A stretch of DNA of 64,000 bases from Streptomyces griseoflavus (GTDB lineage: Bacteria > Actinomycetota > Actinomycetes > Streptomycetales > Streptomycetaceae), in contig NZ_BMUC01000008.1 in assembly GCF_014649995.1 (NCBI RefSeq), positions 1-64,000 of the forward strand, written 5' to 3'. Position 1 is the stretch's first letter; every line of letters starts with the position of its first letter. Shown here one piece after another: positions 26,887 to 34,565 of this stretch. The notes beneath the pieces are model-generated. The model made no database searches. It was given only the letters and a program-made list of their open reading frames with translations, and was not told where the DNA came from. The position numbers and the translations under genes are program-made.

Positions 26887-28617
26887 GTGTCGGAGGACAT
26901 GCCTGCGGCGGAGTTCGCGGCGCTGCTGCGGCAGTTGAAGGAGCGGTCCGGGCTGAGCTACGGAGTGCTCGCCAAGCGGCTCCACATGAGTACGTCGACG
27001 CTGCACCGGTACTGCAACGGGGACGCCGTGCCGACGGACTACGCGCCGGTGGAACGGCTGGCCCGGCTGTGCAAGGCGGGCCCCGGGGAGCTGGTCGAGC
27101 TGCACCGGCGGTGGGTGCTCGCCGACGCGGTGCGGGGGAAGAAGGGGACGGCGTCCGCCGGGGGCGCGGTGTCCCCGGGCCCCTCGGCACCTGCCGGGGG
27201 ACCGGCGCGGCCCGGGGACCCGGCACGCTTCGGGGAACCGGCACGGCCCGGGGACCCGGCGGCGGACGCGGGCGTCCGGGAGGGACACGGCGACAGCCTC
27301 CCGGCGGCTGGGCGGCCGGCGGCGGGGCGGGTCGAGCCCGAGGACCCGGAGGCGGAGACCGCGGAGACCCGGGAGACGGAGCATCGGGAGGCCGGGACCC
27401 CGGGCGTCGGGGCGCCCCGTGCCGGGGCCGCGGGAGACGGGGCCTCGGGAGACGGGGCCTCGGATGGCGGGGCTCCGAACGTCGGGGCGCCCCATGCCGG
27501 GGCCGCGGACGAGGAGTCCCCGGGAGCCGGGACTCCCGGTGCCGGGGTGCCGGTAGCCGGGACTCCCCGTGCCGGGGTGCCGGGAGACGGAAGCCCGGAA
27601 GCCGGGACGCCGGAAGCGGGGAACCCGCGGGCGGAGACCGGGCAGGCCGGGATCCCGCAGGTCACCGGCGCCGGTGAGGCCCGCCCCCGCACCCGCACCC
27701 GCCGCACCCGTACCGCCGTCCTCGCGGGGATCGCCGTGGCCGCCGTGCTCGGCGGGGTCACGCTCGCCCTGGGCCTGCCGGACGGGGGCGACGCGGGCGG
27801 TGGCGACCGGAAGGACCCGGCGGCATCCGCGACCCTCGGCGCCGCCGGAGCGGGCGGGAACGAGGACGCCGCCGTGTCACCCTCCGCCTCCGCCTCCCCT
27901 TCCGCCTCCGCCTCCGCCTCGGCGTCCCCCTCCGGGAAGACCGGGGAGACGCCGCGCACCCCGGCCACGGCCTCCACCGGCCCGGCGGGCGACGGCGAGG
28001 GGAGCGCCGTGCCGCTGACCGTGCGGACGGAACCGTACGCCTGGCAGAGCCCCTGCTCGCAGCGGTATCTGATCAACAGGCCGGCGGGCGAGGTGAAACC
28101 GCCGCCCGAGGAGCCGGACGCGACGGCGTGGGTCAGCTCGTTCGGGGCCGTCTCGTCGGGGGAGCAGTTCGTGCGGCTCACCGTCCAGGGGACCGGGGAG
28201 GAGACGGTGGTCGTGGAGGGGCTGGCCGTGCGGGTGGCGGGCAAGCGGTCGCCGCTCCCCTGGAACGACTTCGCCATGGGCTACCCCGGCGTGGGCTGCG
28301 GCGGCAACGTGCCCACGCGGTCCTTCACCGTCGCCCTCGACGCCGTACGCCCCGTCGTGACCCCGGAGTCCGGGCAGCGGAACTTCCCGTTCTCGGTGAG
28401 CGAGTCCGACCCCGAGGTCTACTACATCACCGCCGACGCCTCCGCGTACGACGTGAGCTGGTACCTGGAGCTGACGTGGTCCAGCGGCTCCCGCAGCGGC
28501 ACGCTCACCGTGGACGACAAGGGCCGCCCCTTCCGCACCAGCGGCAACAACGGGCGCCCGGCGTACGAGTTCCCGCTCGGCGGCGAGGAGTGGGTGCCGG
28601 AGGGCACGACGATGTGA
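26887..28617 (+). CDS. XRE-type regulator with single transmembrane helix and extracellular domain
   Basis: A 576-residue protein. The N-terminal helix-turn-helix (about 10-60: LRQLKERSGLSYGVLAKRLHMSTSTLHRYCNG) faces the cytoplasm. A long low-complexity stretch (about 85-255) is built from short Gly/Ala/Pro/Asp repeats. One membrane helix follows (about 276-298) after a TRTRRTRT positive cluster, then a Ser/Ala run and an extracellular domain of about 200 residues with cysteines in SPCSQRYLI and GVGCGGN. The layout suggests a membrane-bound regulator that may report wall or envelope state directly to DNA, as known for other streptomycete one-component types; function is inferred. The start GTG 26887 has GGGGGAGGG upstream. 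Confidence 0.75.
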   Translation: MSEDMPAAEFAALLRQLKERSGLSYGVLAKRLHMSTSTLHRYCNGDAVPTDYAPVERLARLCKAGPGELVELHRRWVLADAVRGKKGTASAGGAVSPGPSAPAGGPARPGDPARFGEPARPGDPAADAGVREGHGDSLPAAGRPAAGRVEPEDPEAETAETRETEHREAGTPGVGAPRAGAAGDGASGDGASDGGAPNVGAPHAGAADEESPGAGTPGAGVPVAGTPRAGVPGDGSPEAGTPEAGNPRAETGQAGIPQVTGAGEARPRTRTRRTRTAVLAGIAVAAVLGGVTLALGLPDGGDAGGGDRKDPAASATLGAAGAGGNEDAAVSPSASASPSASASASASPSGKTGETPRTPATASTGPAGDGEGSAVPLTVRTEPYAWQSPCSQRYLINRPAGEVKPPPEEPDATAWVSSFGAVSSGEQFVRLTVQGTGEETVVVEGLAVRVAGKRSPLPWNDFAMGYPGVGCGGNVPTRSFTVALDAVRPVVTPESGQRNFPFSVSESDPEVYYITADASAYDVSWYLELTWSSGSRSGTLTVDDKGRPFRTSGNNGRPAYEFPLGGEEWVPEGTTM

Positions 28618-28833
28618 CGACGTCCGGCCGGCCGGGTGGCCGACCGCCCGGGAACCCGACACCACCGGGGCCCGACCGTTCAACGACGGTCTCCGTTCAT
28701 TCACGGAAGAGCACAACAAGTCACCTGTCGCTCAAAGGGGTTCATTCAGTACGACAAAGTCACTGATCGGTTGACCAGTGACCAAGCTGTGGCAAACTCG
28801 GCTCACTGCAATGGCACGGCGGGGGGAGCGAGC
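28618..28833 (+). promoter_or_regulatory. promoter region of the cytoplasmic XRE regulator
   Basis: An inverted pair GTCACTG (28759-28765) and CAGTGAC (28776-28782) is separated by 10 bases and includes TTGACC, a good -35 hexamer (28771-28776). CAAACT at 28793-28798 is a weak -10 candidate at 16-17 bases spacing. Binding of a regulator here would block RNA polymerase, so autoregulation by the XRE protein is plausible. Two copies of GTTCATTCA (28695-28703 and 28740-28748) lie further upstream. Confidence 0.4.
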
Positions 28834-30150
28834 ATGGCACCAGTTCGTCCGGAGTTCGGACCGGAACTGCGCCGGCTGAGGACCGCTTCCGGGATGTCAC
28901 TGGCCCAGCTGGCCGGCAAGGTGCACTGCTCCAGGGAGTACCTGAGCAAGATCGAGCGCGGGATAGGCACCCCCGGCGACCGGCTCGCGCGGTTGTGCGA
29001 CGCCAAACTCGGCGCCGGGGGCGCCCTCGTCGCACTGCTGCGGCGCCCGGCGCGGGACAGCGCCGAGGAACCCGGCTCCCTCCCGGCCACCGGCGGCTCC
29101 GGACCCTGGTCGCTGCACCTCGGCACCGACGGGGCGGCCGACTTCACCGCCTGCGACCCCGCCCCGCGCGCGGACGAGCGGGTTCCCGCCGTCGCGGCGA
29201 AGTGGGCCGTCGCCCCGCACGGCACCCCGGCCGACTCGACGGACGAGGCGCTCACCGTCTTCCGGGAGGTGTACCGGCAGTGCCGGACCCTCGGCCAGTG
29301 CTCCGGACCCGCCGCGGTCGCGCCGATGAGCATCGCGGCGACCGCGGCGCTGCGCGGCCTCGGCCGGGGTGAACCCTCCCGTCACCGTGCCGCCGCGCTC
29401 CGCCTCGCGGCACGGTTCGCCGAGTACACCGGCTGGATGGCGCAGGAAGCCGGCGACGACTCCTCGGCGCGCTGGTGGACCGGCCAGGCCGCGGGCCTGG
29501 CCGAGGCGGGCGGCGACGCCGAGATGACCGCCTACTCACTGTTACGCCGGGCCGAACTGGCGCTGTACCAGGACGACTCGATGTCCACGGTGGAACTCGC
29601 CCGGGCGGCCGGTGCGCAGGCCCGGGACATCCGCACCAGGACCCTGGCCGCGCAACGGGAGGCTCAGGGGTACGCGCTCATGGGCAACGAGTCCCCGTGC
29701 CGGCGCGCGTTGGAGCGAGCGACCGAGATGGCCGAGCCCGCCGAAGCGCACGACGACGACCTGACCCTCGGCAGTACCCATCTCCCCGACCTCACGGCCT
29801 TCGTCACGGCGTGGTGCCTGAGGGAACTCGGTGAGGCCGAGGAGGCCGTCGCACTGCTCGACAGCGGCAAGCACTCCATCGCGCCGCACGCCCTGCGGGC
29901 CCGGGCCCGGCACGGTGCCCGGCTGGCCCTGGCCCTGGCGGACGCCGGAGACGTCGAACGCGCCTGTGCGGAGACCGTGCCGGTCGTCCACCACGCCATG
30001 ACGACCGACTCCACCACCGTCCGCGCCGACCTGCGGCAACTCCGGTCGTCGCTGGCCACCCGGCGCAAACACCCCGCCGTGCGCGACACCCTCCCCCTCA
30101 TCGCCGCGAGCCTGCGCGGAAACCCTGACACCCGAGGCGGAAGCGGCTGA
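28834..30150 (+). CDS. XRE-family helix-turn-helix protein with long helical C-terminal region
   Basis: A 438-residue soluble regulator. HTH at about 8-65 (LRRLRTASGMSLAQLAGKVHCSREYLSKIERGIGTP). The remaining part, rich in Ala and Leu with regular helix pairs (ALTVFREVYRQCRTLGQ..., ARSARWWTGQAAGLAEAGG..., AYSLLRRAELALYQDD), looks like TPR-type helical repeats, common in large streptomycete XRE proteins that pair with small DUF397-type partners, but no such partner is seen here. Start ATG 28834 has GGGGGGAG 6 bases upstream. It is the nearest regulator upstream of the TIR operon, 435 bases away. Confidence 0.85.
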   Translation: MAPVRPEFGPELRRLRTASGMSLAQLAGKVHCSREYLSKIERGIGTPGDRLARLCDAKLGAGGALVALLRRPARDSAEEPGSLPATGGSGPWSLHLGTDGAADFTACDPAPRADERVPAVAAKWAVAPHGTPADSTDEALTVFREVYRQCRTLGQCSGPAAVAPMSIAATAALRGLGRGEPSRHRAAALRLAARFAEYTGWMAQEAGDDSSARWWTGQAAGLAEAGGDAEMTAYSLLRRAELALYQDDSMSTVELARAAGAQARDIRTRTLAAQREAQGYALMGNESPCRRALERATEMAEPAEAHDDDLTLGSTHLPDLTAFVTAWCLRELGEAEEAVALLDSGKHSIAPHALRARARHGARLALALADAGDVERACAETVPVVHHAMTTDSTTVRADLRQLRSSLATRRKHPAVRDTLPLIAASLRGNPDTRGGSG

Positions 30151-30585
30151 GCCGGGCCGGGACGCCCCGGCGGCCGGCGCCGGTACGCCGACGGGCGATG
30201 CCGCCGTTCCGGCCGCCCGGCCCCACCCCGGGCCCGCTCCCGCGGGACACGCCTCCCCGCGCCTTCCCTCCGTCACCACGCTCCGTCGAGCCCCTGCGGA
30301 CCCTCCGGGCCCGGATGTGACCTGTTGCCTGCCGAGTGGGCCACAGGCAACACATTGACCGCCCGCGGGGCGGCTGAAAACGTCGATCTCATCCACTGAG
30401 TCCAGGCCCCGGCCTCACTGATTCCACCACTCCACCACCGGGTCCTGCCCCCTCCTGAGTCCGTCCACCGCATGCCCGCCCGCCGGCCGGCGCGGTCCTC
30501 CCCGATCCGTCTCCGCCGGAGCGCGACGCTCCACGGATGCCCCACATCCGGACACACCGGGTGTTCCCGCGACACGAGGAGCAGC
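30151..30585 (+). promoter_or_regulatory. intergenic region upstream of the TIR operon, with dyad and possible promoter
   Basis: No gene is seen in this 435-bp gap. Right after the XRE stop is a small GCCGGG-ACGC-CCCGGC hairpin (30156-30171) that may act as a weak terminator. A 9-bp perfect inverted pair TGTTGCCTG (30323-30331) and CAGGCAACA (30344-30352) lies just upstream of TTGACC (30355-30360), a good -35 element; AAACGT at 30378-30383 is a poor -10 candidate. The dyad could be an operator for the TIR operon. A GAGGAG ribosome site precedes ATG 30586. Confidence 0.5.
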
Positions 30586-31266
30586 ATGGCCCCCTCCGTC
30601 TTCATCAACTTCCGTCGTGCCGACACCGGCGGTACCGCCCCGCACCTCGACACGGGGCTCCGGGGGGTGTTCGGCGAGTCCGAGGTGTTCCGGGACCAGC
30701 GCTGCATCGACAAGGGCGCCCACTACCCCGACGAGATCAGGGACAAGCTGCGCAGGTCCCGTCTGCTGCTCGCGCTCATCGGCAAGGAGTGGGAAACCGG
30801 CGTGGACGCGTCCGGCCGGCGGCACCTCGACGACGAGACCGACTGGGTCCGCATGGAGATCGCCCTCGCCCTGCAGTGGCGGATCAAGGTCATTCCGGTC
30901 CTGGTCGACCGCGACGAGATGCCCGACAGGGCCGACCTGCCGGAGGACATCCGGGGACTGTCGACCCGTCAGGCCATCGGCTTCCGCCCGCACCACGAGG
31001 AGATCTACCTCCCGGCCCTGATCAAGGCGGTCCGCGCCGCGGTCCCCGAGCTCGCCGCCCGGCGACGACGCGCCGCCCCCGGTGGCGGCGGCGTGAGCGA
31101 CGTCCGCAGCGTCCGGTCCGACCGGGGCGTGGTGATCCTCGGCGGCAGCGGCCACAGCGGCGTCGTCCACAACGTCGGCTCCGCCCCCGACGGCTCCGCC
31201 CCCGACGACGACTTCGACGACGAGTACGACGCGTACGACGACGACCAGGACGAGGGACGCACATGA
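30586..31266 (+). CDS. TIR-domain protein with acidic C-terminal tail
   Basis: A 226-residue protein. Residues 1-140 form a TIR domain: VFINFRRADT (beta A and first loop), FRDQRCIDKGAHYPDEIRDKLRRSRLLLALIG, and WVRMEIALALQWRIKVIPVLVD. E91 in WVRMEI sits where bacterial NADase TIR proteins have their catalytic glutamate, so NAD+ cleavage or nucleotide-signal production is plausible. The C-terminal part has VVILGGSGHSGVVHNVGS (a beta-like segment) and an Asp-rich tail. Start ATG 30586, GAGGAG upstream. The stop overlaps the next start (ATGA). The operon context suggests the TIR is the effector or signal maker. Confidence 0.9.
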   Translation: MAPSVFINFRRADTGGTAPHLDTGLRGVFGESEVFRDQRCIDKGAHYPDEIRDKLRRSRLLLALIGKEWETGVDASGRRHLDDETDWVRMEIALALQWRIKVIPVLVDRDEMPDRADLPEDIRGLSTRQAIGFRPHHEEIYLPALIKAVRAAVPELAARRRRAAPGGGGVSDVRSVRSDRGVVILGGSGHSGVVHNVGSAPDGSAPDDDFDDEYDAYDDDQDEGRT

Positions 31267-33542
31267 GCACCACCGAGGAGTTCTCCGGGGGCGGCGCCCC
31301 CGAACACGACGGTCCGGAACCGGCCGCCACGGCCGGCCCGGGCGGGGACGACCCGTACGGCACGCACACCCCCGCCGACGCGGCGGACACCACACCCGCG
31401 CCCGCCGCGGACGACGCCCCCGCCGGCCCGCCCGGGGAGCGGCCCGCCGGCGGGACGGACGACGCCGCCCGGCAGTCGCGGCGGACACCGGACACCCCGG
31501 GCGACGCGCACAGGACCCCGCAGCACCGGCCACCGGACCCGCGGGAGCAGGACGCCGACCGGTTCGAGAAGCTGGAGGCGTACGGGAGTTCGGTCGCCTA
31601 CCACGGTTCCGCCGTCACGCTGAACGTGGGCGCGGACCGGCCTCCCGAGTTCCAGCGGATCGACCTCGACCCCGAGGAGACGCGCCGCACGTGGGAGCTG
31701 CACCAGAAAGCCCCGCAGTACGGCCGGATGACCGGCAGCCTCCGCGAGCACCACCTCGTCGTCGTGGTGGGGGCGAGGGGCAGCGGGCGGGAGGCCACCG
31801 GCTGCGCGCTGCTCGCCGAGCGGTGCGCCGGCGGCATCAGCGTGCTGCACGGTGCACAGGACGGGTTGATCCAGGCCCTCCTCGAACGGAACGGCCGCCG
31901 GCTGAAGCGGGGTCACGGGTTCCGTGTGAACCTGGGCGCCCACCGGCCCGACCCGGCCGCACTGGAGGCCCTGGCCCGGCAGGCCGCGGCGCGCCACGCG
32001 TACGTGGTGGTGATCGTCGAGGACCCGGAGGCCGACCCCGGTGACCTGGGTCCGTACGCGTTCCGGCACCTCAGGCCCGACCCCGCCCCCGTACTGGAGG
32101 CGCACCTGAAGGCGGCACTGGAGGAGCACCGTGCGCAGTGCACGGCGGCCTGCACCCTCCACGGCACGGGCGCGTTCCGCTCCCGCGTCATGGCGGACCC
32201 CAGGACGGTCAGGAAGCTCGGCGCCGCCCCCTCCGTCCACTGGGTCACCCGATTCGCCCGGGACCTCGCCGGGTGCCTGCACGAACCCGAGGACACGCTC
32301 GACACCCTCCTCGACACTCCCGTGGGTGACCTGAGGGGCCTGGTCAGACGGTTCCTGAAGCTGTCCGAGCAGAGGACGGAGCCGGCCGCGGCCGGCCCGT
32401 ACCACCAGGCGCTGCGCATCGCCTACCTCCTCGGTCACGAGCTTCCGCTGTCCGACGTCATCCGGGCCGGCACCCTGCTCGGCGTCGACATGCTGCGCGT
32501 CGAGAACCGGGACACCGCACCCGCCCGGCCCGTCTTCGAGGCCGACCTCGACCGCCTGGCGCCGCCGGGCGGGGGCATAGCCGCCGAACGCGGCGGGGGG
32601 ATGTCCGACAACCCCCGGCGGGCCCGGCTGGCGGACCCGGAGCTGATGCCGGCCGCCGTCGAGGTCGTCTGGCACGACCTCCCCTGGCTGCGCGAACCAC
32701 TGGTGACCTGGCTGAGGAGGCTCGGCTCCGACGATCTGGAACGGGTCCGGGGGCGGGCCGGGGTGATCGCCGGGTATCTGCTGCGGCACGACTTCGACAG
32801 CGTCTACCGCAACCTGGTGCGGGTGTGGGCGATCAGCAAGTCGGTGAACGACCGGCGGTGTGCCGCCCTGGCCCTGGACGTGGCCCTGGAGGCCGACGAC
32901 CCCTGGCTGTCGCAACGCGTCGCCCGACAGGTCGCCTCCTGGGCCGACAGCCCCAAGTGGCCGTTCCAGGACAGCGCCGCCCGGGCCTACGGCACCTCCC
33001 TGGGCGTCCGGGACGTGACCACCACACTGCCGGCCCTGCGGGCGCTGGCGGGCAGGCCGGCGCTCGTCCCCTACGTATCCGTCGCCTACTCCCTCACGGC
33101 CCTGTTCCTCGCCGAGGACGGCGTGGAACCGGTCACCGAGGCACTCGGGGAGTGGATCCGGTCGGAGAACGACAACCTGCCCCGGCACGCGGTCCGGGCG
33201 CTGCTCGTCCTCGGACCCTTCGCCGTCGGACCGGACCTGCCGTCCCGGCCCAGGCTCGCGCAGCAGGCGATCGACGACCCCGGCCAGGAGGAGACCCTGC
33301 TGCTGCTGTGGCAGCGCGCGCTGGTCGACCCGGCCCACTCCGGACAGGCGTGGAAACTGCTGCGGGACTGGCTGCTCGCCGCCGACCAGGACGAGGAACT
33401 GGCGCGGTTCCTGGAGAAGTTCGTACCGCGCGTCTGCGCTCCCCGACGCCGCCGCACCCTGTTCCACCTGCGGCTGTGGTCCCGAGTCCACCCGGAGGCC
33501 ACCGTCCTGCGGCAGGTCCTGGACTCGCTGGCCGGCCCCTGA
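31263..33542 (+). CDS. large protein with degenerate P-loop (STAND-like), TIR partner
   Basis: A 759-residue protein. The first roughly 110 residues are disordered and acidic. A segment AYGSSVAYHGSAVTLNVGAD (about 105-125) precedes the nucleotide-binding-like part, with GARGSGREAT (about 170-180) at the place of a Walker A: the invariant Lys is Arg. A Walker B-like YVVVIVEDPEAD lies near 247. Residues from about 440 to the end are helical and could be repeats. The overlap with the TIR gene suggests a common complex, much as STAND proteins with TIR effectors in bacterial defence. The loss of the P-loop Lys makes active ATP hydrolysis doubtful. I do not assign a known family. Confidence 0.72.
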   Translation: MSTTEEFSGGGAPEHDGPEPAATAGPGGDDPYGTHTPADAADTTPAPAADDAPAGPPGERPAGGTDDAARQSRRTPDTPGDAHRTPQHRPPDPREQDADRFEKLEAYGSSVAYHGSAVTLNVGADRPPEFQRIDLDPEETRRTWELHQKAPQYGRMTGSLREHHLVVVVGARGSGREATGCALLAERCAGGISVLHGAQDGLIQALLERNGRRLKRGHGFRVNLGAHRPDPAALEALARQAAARHAYVVVIVEDPEADPGDLGPYAFRHLRPDPAPVLEAHLKAALEEHRAQCTAACTLHGTGAFRSRVMADPRTVRKLGAAPSVHWVTRFARDLAGCLHEPEDTLDTLLDTPVGDLRGLVRRFLKLSEQRTEPAAAGPYHQALRIAYLLGHELPLSDVIRAGTLLGVDMLRVENRDTAPARPVFEADLDRLAPPGGGIAAERGGGMSDNPRRARLADPELMPAAVEVVWHDLPWLREPLVTWLRRLGSDDLERVRGRAGVIAGYLLRHDFDSVYRNLVRVWAISKSVNDRRCAALALDVALEADDPWLSQRVARQVASWADSPKWPFQDSAARAYGTSLGVRDVTTTLPALRALAGRPALVPYVSVAYSLTALFLAEDGVEPVTEALGEWIRSENDNLPRHAVRALLVLGPFAVGPDLPSRPRLAQQAIDDPGQEETLLLLWQRALVDPAHSGQAWKLLRDWLLAADQDEELARFLEKFVPRVCAPRRRRTLFHLRLWSRVHPEATVLRQVLDSLAGP

Positions 33543-33659
33543 CCGGCGCACCACCACCCCGGACCGGCCTTCGACTCCCCGACCCCACCGGCGCCGGTCG
33601 CGGCACCGCACACCCGGACCCGAGCACCCCGACGTCCCGTCACCTCAGGAGGACCGACC
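33543..33659. other. gap of 117 bp inside the TIR operon
   Basis: Short spacer between the STAND-like and SPFH-like genes. It is C-rich on the + strand, with no hairpin of note, and it ends in a CAGGAGG ribosome site before ATG 33660, so transcription likely runs through. Confidence 0.5.
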
Positions 33660-34565
33660 ATGGCACGACGGCCCCAGGGCCTGTTCGCCACACTGCGCGA
33701 GGCCTACCGCGCGTGGCGGCGCTCGAAGTACGACGACGGCCGGGAACAGGGCGGCGCGGCCGCCACCCCGGACGGCACCGGCCCGTCGCCGACGGCACCG
33801 CGCAGGGAGGTGTCCGTCCAGTCGATCCCGCCCGACGAACCGCTCGCCCTGCCGGCCCGCGACGACGTCTTCGCCTTCCAGGCCGTCCCCGTCCTCCGGT
33901 GGACCAGCGACACCATGTCGCAGGACATGCTGAGGACCCGCGCCCAGCAGCACGAGGATGCGGCCCGCGAGGAAGTGCTCCGGGTCGCCTGGCGGGCGAC
34001 CCGCGCGTGCGACCCGGCCGACGCGGTCACCGCCGAAGCCGCCGTCAACGAGGCACTGCCCCTCCACGGCAACTGGTGCTTCGAGGGCGCCGAAGGCCAG
34101 ATCCGCTGCACACCCTCCGTCCGGCTCCGGGTGGACCCGGCCCTGCGCGAGCACGTGCTGCCGCACCACCTCGACGAGCTGACGCTCAAGGAGACCCAGC
34201 GGATCGGCCTGATCCGCGCCGAGCGGGCCCGTACCCTCACCGAGGCATGGCTGGACGTCATCAGCCGGCTGGAGCTGATGGGCGAACTCGACGCACACCA
34301 GCGGCGCCTGCTCGTGCCGTTCGCGGCCACCTTCGCCGACCCGGAGTTCCGCGGGGTGATGGAGGCGCTGCGCCACCAGCGGCGTACGAGCGTCGACGCG
34401 CTCGTCGCGGCCCTGAAGGGAGCGCGCGGCGACCACCAGGAGGCCGGCCTGTTCGAGTTCGCCGACGCCTACGACAAGGCGCTCAGCGCCTTCTGCCGGG
34501 AGATGGGCGTCGGCCCGTTCTCCTGGGTCGAGGGCGCGATCGCGTCCGACGGGGCGGACCGATGA
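33660..34565 (+). CDS. SPFH/stomatin-like protein (tentative)
   Basis: A 301-residue soluble or membrane-peripheral protein. After a basic start (REAYRAWRRSKYDDG) there is a linker, then ARDDVFAFQAVPVLRWTSD, which resembles the entry strand of SPFH (band 7) domains (typically DNV-F-F..V.V..RW). It continues with helices carrying NEALPLHGNWCFEGAEGQIRCTPSVRLRVDPALREHVLPHHLDELTLKE, then an Arg/Glu-rich helix that may be coiled coil. No transmembrane helix is obvious. SPFH proteins scaffold membrane microdomains; a role with the membrane genes downstream is suggested by context only. The stop overlaps the next start (ATGA). Confidence 0.55.
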   Translation: MARRPQGLFATLREAYRAWRRSKYDDGREQGGAAATPDGTGPSPTAPRREVSVQSIPPDEPLALPARDDVFAFQAVPVLRWTSDTMSQDMLRTRAQQHEDAAREEVLRVAWRATRACDPADAVTAEAAVNEALPLHGNWCFEGAEGQIRCTPSVRLRVDPALREHVLPHHLDELTLKETQRIGLIRAERARTLTEAWLDVISRLELMGELDAHQRRLLVPFAATFADPEFRGVMEALRHQRRTSVDALVAALKGARGDHQEAGLFEFADAYDKALSAFCREMGVGPFSWVEGAIASDGADR

